Both the position numbers and the translations under genes were made by a program. Positions 40,032-50,354 of a DNA stretch of 64,000 bases are shown here, one piece after another (the first letter of the stretch is position 1; each line of letters starts with the position of its first letter). Below the pieces are notes generated by a model, which did not search any database, was not told the origin of the DNA, and was given only the letters and a program-made list of their open reading frames with translations. This stretch comes from an uncultured Hyphomicrobiales bacterium (GTDB lineage Bacteria > Pseudomonadota > Alphaproteobacteria > Rhizobiales > Ancalomicrobiaceae), in the NCBI GenBank assembly GCA_903930435.1, contig CAIYYN010000051.1, positions 25,544-89,543 of the forward strand. The letters are read 5' to 3'.

Positions 40032-40059
40032 AAAAGCCCGGGGCGATCCCCGGGCTTTT
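40032..40059. terminator. Bidirectional terminator after carD
   Basis: AAAAGCCCGGGG (40032-40043) and CCCCGGGCTTTT (40048-40059) form a perfect 12-bp stem with loop CGAT. The A and T ends supply U-runs in both directions, between convergent carD and the TIGR02302 gene. Confidence 0.9.
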
Positions 40060-40105
40060 CGCATTCAGATGCCCAGGGCAAATAGGCACACTTGGTCACA
40101 CGGGA

Positions 40106-42760
40106 CTACTGCCCCTGCAGCAATCGTTCGAGATAATCCAGTTCCAGCCTTGGGCGCATGGACTCGCTCAGGCGTTGGCGGATGGCGTCCAGGACTTCGC
40201 GGGCGCGTTGCGTATCGATCTCGTTGGGCACCTTGACGGAACTGCCGTCCTGCGGCCCGTTGGCCCGTCGCGAGCGCCCAAGCGGATCCTCGCCGTTTGC
40301 TTGCCCACCTTGCGTCATGCCGCTGCGGCCCTTGCCCTGGTTTTGTGACATCTGCTCCATCAGCTTTTTGGCACCATCGCGCAGATGATCAAGCGCGCGC
40401 CCCTGCGCGTCGACGGCATCCTCGGTCGATCCATCGCCGAGTGCGTCCTTCGCGTCACCCATCGCTCCGCCAGCTCTGTCCAGCGGGTTGTCCTCGTCGC
40501 TGGACTGATCGCCGCCGGGCTTCGCCTGCCCCTGCTTGCCAGCGTCTCCATCGCCCGGCTTTTTCTGGGGCTTCTGGCCAAGGCCTTGCTGGGATAACTG
40601 ATCCTGCAAGCTCTTGAGGGCCTGGCGCAGATCGCTCTGGTTGTTTTCGAGGTCCTTCAGCGCCTGCTGAAGCTGGTCAGGCGTCAACGGTGTGTCGTCG
40701 CCTTTCTCGCGGCCATTTTGCTGGTCGGTGTCATGCCCCTTGCGACCGAGACGGTGGGTCTTATCCATCAGCTTCTGTTGTCGCTGGATCATGTCTCCGA
40801 GCTTGTCGAGCGCCTGATTCTCCTCGGATTGCTGCTGATCGCCGTCTTGCTGACCATCCGCATTTTGCAGATTTTCCATCATGCGCTGCAGTTCGCTCAA
40901 CATCTCGCGCGCCGCATCGCGGGACCCGGTCTTGGAGAGGGTCTCGATGCGGTCAAGCATGCGGTTGATGTCCCGCTGCTGCAGGATCTTCTGGTTTGCT
41001 GACGGTTGACGCAGCAGTGCCGGGTTCCGTCGCGCGGCTTCGGCGAGTTCATGCATGTAGCTGTCGAGCGCTTTGCGCAGCTCCTGTGTCAACCGGGCAA
41101 TGTCCTGATCCGATGCCCCCTGATCAAGCGCCTTCCGCAACGCCTCTTCGGCATCGCGGACGTCCTTTTCTGCCTGACTGAGATTGCCGTTTTCAATGCC
41201 GATGGCCACGTCCCACATGAATGCGACGATATCGCGCAAGTGATCATCGGATTTGGCGGCCAGCAGATCCCGGTAGATCTTGGAGACGCCGAGATAGATC
41301 GCCGAGGACTCGTAAAAATGCTCGGGCGCAATCAGCAGCGCGTCAAATGCATCATCCACCTGCGGCTGGCGGTTTGCGTCCAGCGCGAGGAACCGTCGCT
41401 GCTCGACGATCGCGCGCGCTAAGGGCTTACTGAAACCGCGCGCCGGCAGCATGACCTCCTTGGTTTCGGATTGGCCCTCGATGCCCGCTTCATTGCGTGC
41501 CACGAGTGTCAGCCGCACCTTTCCGCCAGCCCATGGATGCGACGTCAGATCGTGAAAGCTGGTGACCTGGCCAGATTTTGCGTGGCCGGAGGGGAGCGAC
41601 AACGGATAGTCGGGTGCCGCGACGATTGGTCGCACGCTTGCGGCATTCGTTGTAATCGCGAAACTGCCCGGCGACGGCTCGAAATGTGCCTCTGCACCCA
41701 CAACGCCATAGTCGTCGGCGACCTCATACGTGATCTTCAGCGTTCCGGACGCCTGCGCCTCCGGTTCACCGACAAACTTGATCGTGGGTGGCTTGTCCGG
41801 GATCACGGAAAAGCGCCAATGCGCCAGTGGTGTTCCGCCGCGCGTGATCTCGATGGCGCTGGAGGTTGCAAGCCGCATCTCGAACTCGATCGGACTGGCC
41901 TGCTTGTTGCCCTGTGCGGATGATGTCTCGCGGTCGGCTTGCCTGGGCACAAGCGGCGTTGTCTGGTTTGACCCGAGATCTGTCGTCGTGACCTGCAAGG
42001 GGACCGAGGTCGCCATGCCGGATGCACGGAGCATCAGGCTTGAGCCGGCGGGAACATGGATCGTACCGTCTTGGTCCGATGCTGCTCCGTCCCCAGCTGT
42101 GAGCAAGATCGCAGGCTTGCCAGTATAATCCGGAGGGGTCACCCAGGCATCGAGCCGCGCTTCGATGGTCGCGCCCTTGCTGAAGGGTCGAAAGGCCTTG
42201 AGGATCGGGTCGAGCTTTGCGTCACCAGCGGCGAAATAGCCGACAAACAACAAGAGCGCGACGATCACTCTCAACCCGTAGATATCGCGCCGATCCAGTT
42301 GCGGTGCGGGGAAACCGGTTTGCAAGGGGCCAATGCTCGCGGCCAGGCGGGCGCGATGGGCGGTCCAGAGCGCCTGCGTGACCGGATCGGCGGTCTCGGG
42401 TAACCGATCCCCCAATGTTTGCAGGGGCCGATTTTCCAACCCGGTGGCTTGTTCAAGACGGGCAAGTCCATCCTCCCGCGTCGGCAGCCGCAGTCCCCGA
42501 AACACCCAGAAGGAAGCCACGAAGCTGATCGCGAACAGCATCAGGCCCGCAATCCGCGCCATGTCCGGCAGGAGCACCCACAGGCCGATCCACGAGACAG
42601 CAACGAATGTGAGCGCGAATCCGAGTGGCCAGACGAGCCGTGGCCAGAGATCTTCCCAAAACAGCACGGCTCTGGCCCGCACCACGCCGCTGCCGATCCG
42701 GTCGGTCAGATCATCCATCGCCGCGTATGTGTCAGGGGTTGCTGTCCTGTTGTCTGTCAA
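40106..42760 (-). CDS. TIGR02302-family (DUF4175) membrane protein
   Basis: 884 residues. Three N-terminal membrane spans occur (about 43-65, 70-90 and 165-185), then a large beta-rich periplasmic part, a helical region and a Gln/Asp/Gly-rich low-complexity C-terminal third (about 620-820). This matches the TIGR02302 family, confined mainly to alphaproteobacteria and of unknown function. The start is probably TTG 42760, which has GGAGCAGGAC upstream and overlaps a 30-codon frame; ATG 42718 is an alternative. lysA, usually beside this gene, is absent. Confidence 0.85.
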   Translation of the reverse strand: MTDNRTATPDTYAAMDDLTDRIGSGVVRARAVLFWEDLWPRLVWPLGFALTFVAVSWIGLWVLLPDMARIAGLMLFAISFVASFWVFRGLRLPTREDGLARLEQATGLENRPLQTLGDRLPETADPVTQALWTAHRARLAASIGPLQTGFPAPQLDRRDIYGLRVIVALLLFVGYFAAGDAKLDPILKAFRPFSKGATIEARLDAWVTPPDYTGKPAILLTAGDGAASDQDGTIHVPAGSSLMLRASGMATSVPLQVTTTDLGSNQTTPLVPRQADRETSSAQGNKQASPIEFEMRLATSSAIEITRGGTPLAHWRFSVIPDKPPTIKFVGEPEAQASGTLKITYEVADDYGVVGAEAHFEPSPGSFAITTNAASVRPIVAAPDYPLSLPSGHAKSGQVTSFHDLTSHPWAGGKVRLTLVARNEAGIEGQSETKEVMLPARGFSKPLARAIVEQRRFLALDANRQPQVDDAFDALLIAPEHFYESSAIYLGVSKIYRDLLAAKSDDHLRDIVAFMWDVAIGIENGNLSQAEKDVRDAEEALRKALDQGASDQDIARLTQELRKALDSYMHELAEAARRNPALLRQPSANQKILQQRDINRMLDRIETLSKTGSRDAAREMLSELQRMMENLQNADGQQDGDQQQSEENQALDKLGDMIQRQQKLMDKTHRLGRKGHDTDQQNGREKGDDTPLTPDQLQQALKDLENNQSDLRQALKSLQDQLSQQGLGQKPQKKPGDGDAGKQGQAKPGGDQSSDEDNPLDRAGGAMGDAKDALGDGSTEDAVDAQGRALDHLRDGAKKLMEQMSQNQGKGRSGMTQGGQANGEDPLGRSRRANGPQDGSSVKVPNEIDTQRAREVLDAIRQRLSESMRPRLELDYLERLLQGQ

Positions 42761-42848
42761 GTCCTGCTCCGGGCGACATTGCCGTGAAAGGCTGATCTCG
42801 CGTGATTTTCAGTCAAGGTCCGTGCCAGTAAACCGTCTTTCAGGAGCA
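42756..42848 (-). CDS. Possible 30-residue upstream ORF
   Basis: ATG 42848 follows AGGAAAAGG and opens a 30-codon frame (starts MLLKDGLLARTL) whose stop overlaps the TTG start of the TIGR02302 gene. It could couple translation of that rarely used start. No homology recognised, and the frame may be chance. Confidence 0.25.
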
Positions 42849-42907
42849 TCGGCAGGCGGCCTTTTCCTGTCGGCGCTTTTCACGATGTGCTCGTCTGAGC
42901 AAGCGGC

Positions 42908-43126
42908 TCAGAGCAAGGGATCGAGCACAAATGTCCCTGCGGGCTTCTTTGGCTTGTCCTGTGTCGCCGGCTTTTGCGGCAGATTGAGGCCCGGAACCAG
43001 TTGGTTCTGTGTCGTATCCGCTTTGACCACGGGTTCGCCCGTGTCGAATTCCGGCGCACCCTTGCGACCACAGCCCGACAACATCAAGCCAGCCGCGATG
43101 ATTGCGACGAAACCCGATCCACGCAT
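42908..43126 (-). CDS. lptM: LptM-like small lipoprotein
   Basis: 72 residues from ATG 43126. Hydrophobic segment FVAIIAAGLMLSGC ends in a lipobox with lipidated C19, followed by GRKGAPE, the LptM signature. LptM helps assemble the LptDE lipopolysaccharide translocon. It lies after argH, as is usual, but lysA, normally next, is missing. Upstream in-frame codons were rejected because the signal sequence then would not be N-terminal. Confidence 0.85.
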   Translation of the reverse strand: MRGSGFVAIIAAGLMLSGCGRKGAPEFDTGEPVVKADTTQNQLVPGLNLPQKPATQDKPKKPAGTFVLDPLL

Positions 43127-43309
43127 CAGTAATGCCGCCGACTGACGGCCAGATCGTTGGGCAGGATGAGGCCATAAGGTTGCAAAGACGTTCAAATCAG
43201 GTCTCCCGACTTTGTCGCATCATACTTGAACCAGCGCTCGACGCCAGATCGCCCCAGCCACTTGCGTCCGAAAAAGCTCGACTGAATTCCGAACAGCGGG
43301 CGAATTGCA

Positions 43310-44707
43310 TCAGCCACGCAGCTTGTCCAGCCACAAGCTCGCCGCTGCTGTCACGTTGACGGGCGCGGTCCCGCCGTAACTTGTGCGGCTTGTGACCGAA
43401 TTATCGACGCCGAGAACCGCGTAAACGCGCTCGCCGATCCCCGCATGGACCGATTTCATCTGCTCCAGCGAGACGTCTTCAAGCCCGATCCCGGCATCAG
43501 AGGCAATGCCGACGATGCGACCGGTCACATGATGGGCTTCACGGAACGGTAGTCCGAGGTCGCGCACCAGCCAGTCGGCAAGATCTGTCGCCGTCGCATA
43601 GCCGGACCCGGCTGCGGCTCGCATGGCGTCCTTGTTGGCGGTCATGTCGCGCACCATGCCCGTCATGGCTGCCACCGACAATGACGTTGCTGCCAGCGCG
43701 TCAAATGTCTGTTCCTTGTCTTCCTGCATGTCCTTCTGATAGCTGAGCGGCAAGCCCTTCATCACCATCAGCAGCCCATTGAAGGCACCGGCAATCCGGC
43801 CAATCTTGGCACGCACAAGCTCGGCTGCATCCGGATTGCGCTTTTGCGGCATGATCGACGACCCCGTCGAGAACGCATCCGAGAGCCGCACGAAGCGGAA
43901 CTGGGCCGTCGACCAGATCACGATTTCTTCAGCAAGACGAGAGAGATGCATGGCGAGGATCGAGGCCGTGGACAGGGCCTCAAGCGCATAGTCACGGTCA
44001 GAGACGCTGTCGAGCGAGTTCGCCGTTGGTCGGTCAAACCCGAGCGCGGCGGCGGTCATGTGCCGATCAATCGGGAACGAAGTGCCTGCCAGAGCCGCGG
44101 CACCAAGCGGGCACTCGTTCAGCCGCTGGCGCGCATCCCGGATGCGACCGCGATCCCGTGCCAGCATCTCGACATAGGCAAGCAGGTGATGGCCGAAGGT
44201 GACGGGCTGCGCGGATTGCAGGTGCGTGAAGCCGGGCATGACGGTATCGGCGTTGGCGAGCGCCTTTTCCGCAAGTGCCAGCATCAGGTCGGACACCTGC
44301 GTCTCCAGGTGATCGAGCGTATCGCGCACCCAGAGCCGGAAATCGAGTGCGATCTGATCATTGCGGGAGCGCGCGGTATGCAGGCGTCCAGCCGCTGGCC
44401 CGATGATCTCGGCCAGACGTGACTCAACGTTCATGTGGATGTCTTCGAGCGAGCGCTTGAACACAAAGTGCCCGTTGTCGATTTCGATCTTGACCGCCTC
44501 AAGCCCTTCGAGAATCTTCGCGACATCGTCCGATGAAATGATGCCCTTGGCTCCCAGCATGGTCGCATGGGCCTTTGAGCCTGCGATATCCTGCGTGTAG
44601 AGCTTGCGATCATAGCCGATGGAGGCATTGATCTCTTCCATGATGGCGTCGGGTCCAGACGAAAACCGTCCGCCCCACATCCGGTTGGCCGTATCACCGT
44701 CGCTCAT
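43310..44707 (-). CDS. argH: Argininosuccinate lyase
   Basis: 465 residues from ATG 44707, with AAAGGAAC upstream. [20 protein letters not shown] opens the protein, and [20 protein letters not shown] is the fumarase/ASL superfamily signature with the catalytic Ser loop. It splits argininosuccinate into arginine and fumarate. It is divergent from the tlpA-like gene, as in relatives. Confidence 0.97.
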   Translation of the reverse strand: MSDGDTANRMWGGRFSSGPDAIMEEINASIGYDRKLYTQDIAGSKAHATMLGAKGIISSDDVAKILEGLEAVKIEIDNGHFVFKRSLEDIHMNVESRLAEIIGPAAGRLHTARSRNDQIALDFRLWVRDTLDHLETQVSDLMLALAEKALANADTVMPGFTHLQSAQPVTFGHHLLAYVEMLARDRGRIRDARQRLNECPLGAAALAGTSFPIDRHMTAAALGFDRPTANSLDSVSDRDYALEALSTASILAMHLSRLAEEIVIWSTAQFRFVRLSDAFSTGSSIMPQKRNPDAAELVRAKIGRIAGAFNGLLMVMKGLPLSYQKDMQEDKEQTFDALAATSLSVAAMTGMVRDMTANKDAMRAAAGSGYATATDLADWLVRDLGLPFREAHHVTGRIVGIASDAGIGLEDVSLEQMKSVHAGIGERVYAVLGVDNSVTSRTSYGGTAPVNVTAAASLWLDKLRG

Positions 44708-44877
44708 GTTGTTCCTTTGTCTGTCCTGTCGGGCAATCACGCTGATGTTCTGTCAATAACCACAAAGTGATGCGGTCGTCGCATCGATTTTGTGTCGCGC
44801 ACCATGCTATCTGCGTACAGCCTGTATCAAATTCTGTGGCGGGACCGAAATCCTTTTCAGATTTTGCAGCAATCGAG

Positions 44878-45582
44878 ATGAGTCTTATGGCCGATGACAT
44901 GCCCCCAACGCAACCCGACACCCAAGAGGCTCAACGCCCGGGATCAAGCCGAAGGTGGCTTCTGATACCAATTGTCGGTGCTATCGTGGCCGGCGTTGGT
45001 CTGGTTTACGGGCTGACGGGATTTCGTGGCAAATCAGGCTTTGACGATAGCACGACGCCTTGTGCGGGAACTGCCGACATCATCGAACGCGTGAAGCCGA
45101 CCATTCATGGCGAGGTCGCGGCGCTGATCCCGGCGACCGCCCCGCTCAATGTCTCGCAGCTGAGCTTTCGTCGCGCCGATGGCTCGCCGGCAACCGTGGC
45201 CGACTGGGCCGGAAAGATCGTTCTCCTGAACCTTTGGGCCACGTGGTGCGTCCCATGCCGGGCGGAAATGCCCGCGCTCGACCGCTTGCAGGCCGCGCTT
45301 GGGTCGAAGGACTTTCAGGTGCTGACGATCAATGTCGATACGCCGAACGCGGGCGACAAGCCGAAGCGCTTCCTTGAGGAGATCGGTGTCAAGTCACTCG
45401 GCTTCCAGTCGGATCCGACGCTCGGTGTCTTCAAGGCACTGGAAAAAGTCAGCCGCAGCCGTGGCTTGCCGACGACCATGCTGATCGATGGCAAAGGCTG
45501 CGAGATCGGCACCATGTATGGACCGGCCAGTTGGGACAAGCCGGACGGCCAAAGGCTGATCGCCGCAGCCCTCGGGCGCTGA
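44878..45582 (+). CDS. tlpA: TlpA-like membrane-anchored thiol-disulfide oxidoreductase
   Basis: 234 residues from ATG 44878. A Pro/Gln-rich tail of about 25 residues, one membrane span (about 26-46), then a periplasmic thioredoxin domain with WCVPC (C124, C127). TlpA proteins keep cytochrome c or Cu-centre assembly thiols reduced. Its position opposite argH is conserved. It ends 7 bp before the convergent DUF1800 gene. Confidence 0.88.
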   Translation: MSLMADDMPPTQPDTQEAQRPGSSRRWLLIPIVGAIVAGVGLVYGLTGFRGKSGFDDSTTPCAGTADIIERVKPTIHGEVAALIPATAPLNVSQLSFRRADGSPATVADWAGKIVLLNLWATWCVPCRAEMPALDRLQAALGSKDFQVLTINVDTPNAGDKPKRFLEEIGVKSLGFQSDPTLGVFKALEKVSRSRGLPTTMLIDGKGCEIGTMYGPASWDKPDGQRLIAAALGR

Positions 45583-45589
45583 GGATAAC

Positions 45590-47056
45590 TCAACGCCGCT
45601 GGAATTCCGGTGCCATCAGGAGCAGGGCGATTGCCTGCTGACGGCTCTCGGCCCGCTGCAATGCCTGTAATGTGTCACCGGAAAGCGAAGCACCAAACAG
45701 GTCCCTGGCCAGACCCGGCACGTCGCGCTGCCCGGCGAAACGACGGCCTATTTCATCTGCCCAGTCGAGACGTTGCAGCATGGCCGCCGTGCCGTTCCAG
45801 TCTTCGTTGTCGTCCCAGCCTTTCGGGCTCTGGACTTCCCAGGTCCGCTGACCCAGGAGATTGAGGATACGTTCCACGACGCCCCATGGCGGCGCGACAT
45901 CGAGTGCGCGACCGGCCGCAACGGTATAATCCCATGGCGGCAAGGTTCTGAGCGGCTGCGGTGTCCATGCGCTTTCAGTTGCGACCATCGTCTTGATGAC
46001 TTCGCCGAGTTGGCCATCCGTCCGGCGAAAGGTTTCCACCATCTGGTCGATGAGTGGTTGCGGCGGATTAGGCCCGATGAAATGCCCGGCGAGCTTGGTT
46101 GCCAGAAATTTCGCGGTCGAGGGATGCCGGGCCAGATCGTCGAGCACGTGGTCAAGCTGGGAGATGCCCGGCTCGTCATACCGCTTTCCGAGGACTTCGA
46201 TCGGGCCGGGTTCATGGGTTTCGGGCAGGAAAACGGTGGTTCCGGGTGCGACCGATTCCATGTCGGTCACCGTCCATCCGGTCAGCACCTTGGCAAAGTT
46301 GGTGACGTCCGTCTGGGTATATCCCCCGCTGACGCCCATCGTATGCAATTCCATGGTTTCGCGGGCGAGATTCTCGTTCAATCCGCGAGAACGCCAGCGT
46401 CCGACAAGCGAGTTTGGTCCCACGGACCCGCGATTATCCAGATAGATCTGCATGGCGGGATGATGAGCGACTGCCCCCAGCATGTCACGGAATCGGCCAA
46501 GTACATGCGGCCTGATCACTTCCCGCTCATAGGCTCCTGCTGAAGCGCGGACCAACTGATCCTTGTTGATGGCGATGCAGAAATGGTTCGACCAGAACCA
46601 GACCAGCCGTTCGACCAGCGGGGCGGGCGATGTGAGTGCGCGCTTGTAACGGCTCTCGACTTCGCCTTGATAGATTGGCCCGGCAGGATCGGGCGGTCGC
46701 ACGACCGGCGTCGGGGCAACGGGCGCTGTTGTCGGCGTCAGCGCAGCTTGCTTTTGCGGCAAGACGGTCTTTGCATCCGTCATCATTGCAGGTGTTGGGG
46801 CGGCTGTTGCGACCGGCTGTGGGGGAGCCATTTTCGCAGCGATCGCATTCTCGATCTGGTAACGGCGCGCGATCAACAGGGCTTCGTGGCTGGAAACCTG
46901 AGTTGGCTGCAAAGGCTGCGACGACGTGACCGGAGCCGATTGGGCCCCTAATTGTTCGAGGACCGCGCCACGCGGATCAGCTGTCACGGCCTGAAGTTCA
47001 CCGGGTCTCGGACCGAGACCAAAACGCTTGACGACTAAAATCGGGGGAAATGGCAT
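45590..47056 (-). CDS. DUF1800-family protein
   Basis: 488 residues. RFGLGPRPGE at the start, LVWFWSNHFCIAINK, GLNENLARETMELHTMG and ILDDLARHP-like AKFLATKLAGHFI are DUF1800 signatures. The region about 35-125 is an inserted Pro/Ala/Thr/Gln-rich linker. Function is unknown; partners are often DUF1501 proteins, but none is present here. GGGA precedes ATG 47056. There is no obvious signal peptide. Confidence 0.85.
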   Translation of the reverse strand: MPFPPILVVKRFGLGPRPGELQAVTADPRGAVLEQLGAQSAPVTSSQPLQPTQVSSHEALLIARRYQIENAIAAKMAPPQPVATAAPTPAMMTDAKTVLPQKQAALTPTTAPVAPTPVVRPPDPAGPIYQGEVESRYKRALTSPAPLVERLVWFWSNHFCIAINKDQLVRASAGAYEREVIRPHVLGRFRDMLGAVAHHPAMQIYLDNRGSVGPNSLVGRWRSRGLNENLARETMELHTMGVSGGYTQTDVTNFAKVLTGWTVTDMESVAPGTTVFLPETHEPGPIEVLGKRYDEPGISQLDHVLDDLARHPSTAKFLATKLAGHFIGPNPPQPLIDQMVETFRRTDGQLGEVIKTMVATESAWTPQPLRTLPPWDYTVAAGRALDVAPPWGVVERILNLLGQRTWEVQSPKGWDDNEDWNGTAAMLQRLDWADEIGRRFAGQRDVPGLARDLFGASLSGDTLQALQRAESRQQAIALLLMAPEFQRR

Positions 47057-47230
47057 GTCATTCCCTTTGCTTGTCTGAAAATAAATGGAATTGGCGGACG
47101 GTAAGCCCGCATGGAACTTTTGATGTCAATTGTATGCGAGCACATCTGAACGATCGCTGAACTCTGCGGCAAGACTATGTTTGCAAAAAGGCTGATTTCA
47201 GCCAAGCGCAGACAACATCTATCGGCCACT

Positions 47231-48205
47231 TCAGGGTGTGACGATCACTTTGCCCATGACCTTGCGGCTGGCAATCTCACCAAGCGCTGCGGCTGTTTCC
47301 GCCAACGGATAGATGCGATGAATGTGCGGTTTCAATTCGCCTGCCACGGTCCAGTCCATCAGGCGGCGAAAGTTGTCGGCAAAGGCTTCGGGTTCACGCA
47401 CCATGAAATCGCTCCAGAACACGCCGCGAATATCAGCACCTTTCAAGAGCAACAGGTTGAGCGGAATCTTCGGGATCTGACCTCCGGCGAACCCGACCAC
47501 GAGATGACGCCCGCGCCACGCGAGCGCCCGGATCGCCGGCTCTGAAAACCGGTCACCAACGGCATCATAGACGATGTCGACACCAATACCGTCCGTCAGG
47601 GCCTTCAATCGCTCCTTCAGGTCCTCGGTCTCATAGTCGATGGTTTCATCGGCGCCTTTGTCGCGGCAGAACTGCAGCTTTTCAGGCGATGAGGCGCAGG
47701 CGATCACCCGACCACCCAACAGCTTGCCAATCTCGATGGCTGCCGAACCGACGCCTCCTGAAGCGCCCAGAATGGCGAGCACGTCACCATTTGCCATCTC
47801 ACCGCGATCCGAGAGGGCGTGCAGCGTCGTTCCGTAGGTGATTGCCAGCGAAGCTGCCAGTTCGAACGACAGGCCATCCGGCATTTCGATGAGATCTTCC
47901 TCTGAGATCACCATCTTTTCGCGGCAGGCACCATATTTGACATAGGCCGCGACGCGCGCACCCGGTTTCGCCCAATCGCAGTCCGGTCCCACGCTTTCGA
48001 TCACCCCCGCCAGTTCGCCGCCCGGTGAAAAGGGGCCGGTGGGTTTGATCTGGTACTTGTCCTGAATGATCAGCGTGTCGAAGAAATTGAGGCCGATGGC
48101 CTTGATCGCCACGACGACCTCGCCGGGACCGGCCACAGGCTCTTCGATGTCTTCGAGCCGCAATGTCTCGGCAGGTCCGAATTCCCGACACACGATCGCT
48201 TTCAT
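47231..48205 (-). CDS. NADPH:quinone oxidoreductase-like protein
   Basis: 324 residues from ATG 48205, supported by GGGGAGG 6 bp upstream; the longer frame to 48376 has no such site. It is a zinc-free MDR protein of the zeta-crystallin type: GLNFFDTLIIQDKY, then cofactor loop LGASGGVGSAAIEIGKLLGG. It reduces quinones or enones with NADPH. Stand-alone gene, downstream of the M19 dipeptidase. Confidence 0.87.
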   Translation of the reverse strand: MKAIVCREFGPAETLRLEDIEEPVAGPGEVVVAIKAIGLNFFDTLIIQDKYQIKPTGPFSPGGELAGVIESVGPDCDWAKPGARVAAYVKYGACREKMVISEEDLIEMPDGLSFELAASLAITYGTTLHALSDRGEMANGDVLAILGASGGVGSAAIEIGKLLGGRVIACASSPEKLQFCRDKGADETIDYETEDLKERLKALTDGIGVDIVYDAVGDRFSEPAIRALAWRGRHLVVGFAGGQIPKIPLNLLLLKGADIRGVFWSDFMVREPEAFADNFRRLMDWTVAGELKPHIHRIYPLAETAAALGEIASRKVMGKVIVTP

Positions 48206-48341
48206 GCACGCCTCCCCAGGCACTTCATCCCGCAGCGTCGTACCATAACCCCCGCAAATCGGGAAAGCACTGCTTTCCATGAGCGTCAGGCGGTAAGCGT
48301 GCGTTGGCTGATCAATCTTGGTGCCGAGTTGTTGCAATCCC

Positions 48342-49532
48342 TCAGCCTGACACGCGCCCGATAGCAGGCTGTTCACTTGATTGCAGCCTGGCGGCGACGG
48401 CTTCGGCGGCTGAAAAGACGCGGATGAAGTTGCCGCTCATCAACGCTTCCAGATGGGTATCCGACCAGCCCCGCTCGATCAGTTCCGCAATGAGATACGG
48501 GAAACGGCTGACGTCTTCGAGGCCCTCGGGAGTTGGTCCACCGAAGAAATCGGATCCGATGCCGATATGGTCGTGCCCGACATGGGCCACCAGGTAATCG
48601 ATATGATCGGCCAGCTGCTTCAGCGTCACCTTCGGTTTTGGTCCCAACTCGGCGGTACGGCTGGCGACGGCCGACGACCAGTTCAGGTCCGACCGCGTCT
48701 TGCCGAATGCGTCCTTCATCGGTTTCATCCAGTCGAATGCCGCCTGACTGATGAAATCGGGGACGAATGTCGCCATGATGATGCCGCCGTTGGCGGGGAT
48801 CCGGTCGAGCACGTCATCGGGCACATTGCGTGGATGACTGCACAGGCTGAAGGCGTTGCAATGGGTGAACAACACCGGCGCCTTCGTGTGGTCGAGCACC
48901 TGCCGCATCGTCGTGTGCGATGTGTGGGAGAGGTCGACCATCAGGCCGAGCCGGTTCATTTCATGGATGACGCGCACGCCGAAATTGGTCAGCCCGCCAT
49001 GCCGTTTGACGTCGGTCGTCGAATCCACCCAGGAAATTGTCTCATTATGGCACAGCGTCATGTAACGCGCGCCGAGACGATAAAAGATCGAGAGGATTTC
49101 GAGGCTGTCTTCGAGCCCGACGCCGCCTTCGACCGCGACAAAGCTCGCGATCTTTCCTGCCGCCTTTGCGCGGGCGATGTCCGATGATGTCAGTGCCGGC
49201 ATGAAGATGTCGGGGTAAGCCTCGTTCATCCGGTGGATCAGGGCGATCTGTTCCAGCGTCGTGCGCAGCGGATGCGGCGTATTGGTTGCGATGTACGCCG
49301 CCCAGAATTGGGCGGAGAGGCCACCGGCCCGGAGCTTCGGGATGTCGGTATCGCGACCGGACAGGTCCTGATCCAGTCGCGATTGCGCGAGATCGCCGCC
49401 GCCGTTGCGCGGATATCGCAGGACATATGGCAGGTCATTGTGCCCGTCGACCATGGGTGTACGGGCGATCAGGTCGCGTGCATGCGCCAGCGCATCGGAT
49501 GAGGTCGTTTCAAGCGTCCGTGGGTGTGACAT
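48342..49532 (-). CDS. M19-family membrane dipeptidase
   Basis: 396 residues from ATG 49532 (GGAG 10 bp upstream). The dinuclear zinc ligands are seen: DGHNDLPY at the N-terminus, FVAVEGG, then VDLSHTSHTT and FTHCNAF, and GIGSDFFGG near the end. No signal peptide, so it is probably cytosolic. It hydrolyses dipeptides, including some D-amino acid dipeptides. In Hyphomicrobiales such genes are common and poorly characterised. Confidence 0.9.
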   Translation of the reverse strand: MSHPRTLETTSSDALAHARDLIARTPMVDGHNDLPYVLRYPRNGGGDLAQSRLDQDLSGRDTDIPKLRAGGLSAQFWAAYIATNTPHPLRTTLEQIALIHRMNEAYPDIFMPALTSSDIARAKAAGKIASFVAVEGGVGLEDSLEILSIFYRLGARYMTLCHNETISWVDSTTDVKRHGGLTNFGVRVIHEMNRLGLMVDLSHTSHTTMRQVLDHTKAPVLFTHCNAFSLCSHPRNVPDDVLDRIPANGGIIMATFVPDFISQAAFDWMKPMKDAFGKTRSDLNWSSAVASRTAELGPKPKVTLKQLADHIDYLVAHVGHDHIGIGSDFFGGPTPEGLEDVSRFPYLIAELIERGWSDTHLEALMSGNFIRVFSAAEAVAARLQSSEQPAIGRVSG

Positions 49533-49819
49533 GGGTCCATTTCTCCAACTGGCGGCACGAAACACAGTCTTTGCGCGTAATCCCAATCGTTTCAAGTTTC
49601 ATCCTGCCCAACTCTTGCCCAGTTCTGGACAGATGACAGAGGACCTTCGCTCGGAATGGCGTCAGCCCGGTCGCGATCTCGAAACGTGTTGTGTGCCGAT
49701 CTCGTACGTCTGGCAACTGCTTGGTAACCAGATCGTGCTTGATTGAAGCTGAATGTGTCCAAGACAAGTTTATCGGCCTGCATCATGTTTGGCAGGCAAA
49801 ACAGGAAGACCGACCGACC

Positions 49820-50332
49820 ATGAAGACCCTTCGTCTGGCCGTTATGGCAAGCCTCGCACTGGCAATTTCCGCTCCGTCCGCTTTCGCAGAGGGCACGCAA
49901 CGCGTTCTCCTGCAATCCAAGGACTGGCGGGCTGTCGTCGATCAGGACGCAAAGGGCAAGATTTGCTACGCGATTGCCAAACCGGCCAAGCTGGAACCCA
50001 CCGCACTGAAGCACGGCGATGTCTCCTTCTTCGTATCCTCGCGCCCGAACCAGAAACTGCACAATGAACCCAGCGTTCTCGTCGGCTATCCCCTGAAGGA
50101 GAACAGCAAGGGCGTGGCTGATGTCGACGGCAAGAAATATCCGACGATGTCGAGTGGCAGCAGCGCCTGGCTCGAGACACCTGCCGATGAAGGCAAGTTT
50201 CTGGACGCCATGAAGAAGGGCAAGAAACTCACCGTCGCCCTTGAATCCGCGCGTGGCAGTGCGACCCACTACGAATTCTCGCTTGATGGTCTCGGCGGTG
50301 CCCTCGACGCAGCGGCCAAGGAATGCAAGTGA
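49820..50332 (+). CDS. Invasion-associated locus B (IalB) family protein
   Basis: 170 residues from ATG 49820. Residues 1-23 are a signal peptide (LAISAPSAFAE). The mature protein has KDWRAVVDQDAKGKICYAIA and many lysines, with two cysteines, matching the IalB family, first seen in Bartonella but widespread in free-living alphaproteobacteria. The role is unknown outside Bartonella. Convergent with the exporter gene downstream. Confidence 0.85.
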   Translation: MKTLRLAVMASLALAISAPSAFAEGTQRVLLQSKDWRAVVDQDAKGKICYAIAKPAKLEPTALKHGDVSFFVSSRPNQKLHNEPSVLVGYPLKENSKGVADVDGKKYPTMSSGSSAWLETPADEGKFLDAMKKGKKLTVALESARGSATHYEFSLDGLGGALDAAAKECK

Positions 50333-50354
50333 CGTTGACTTAACGGATGAGCAA

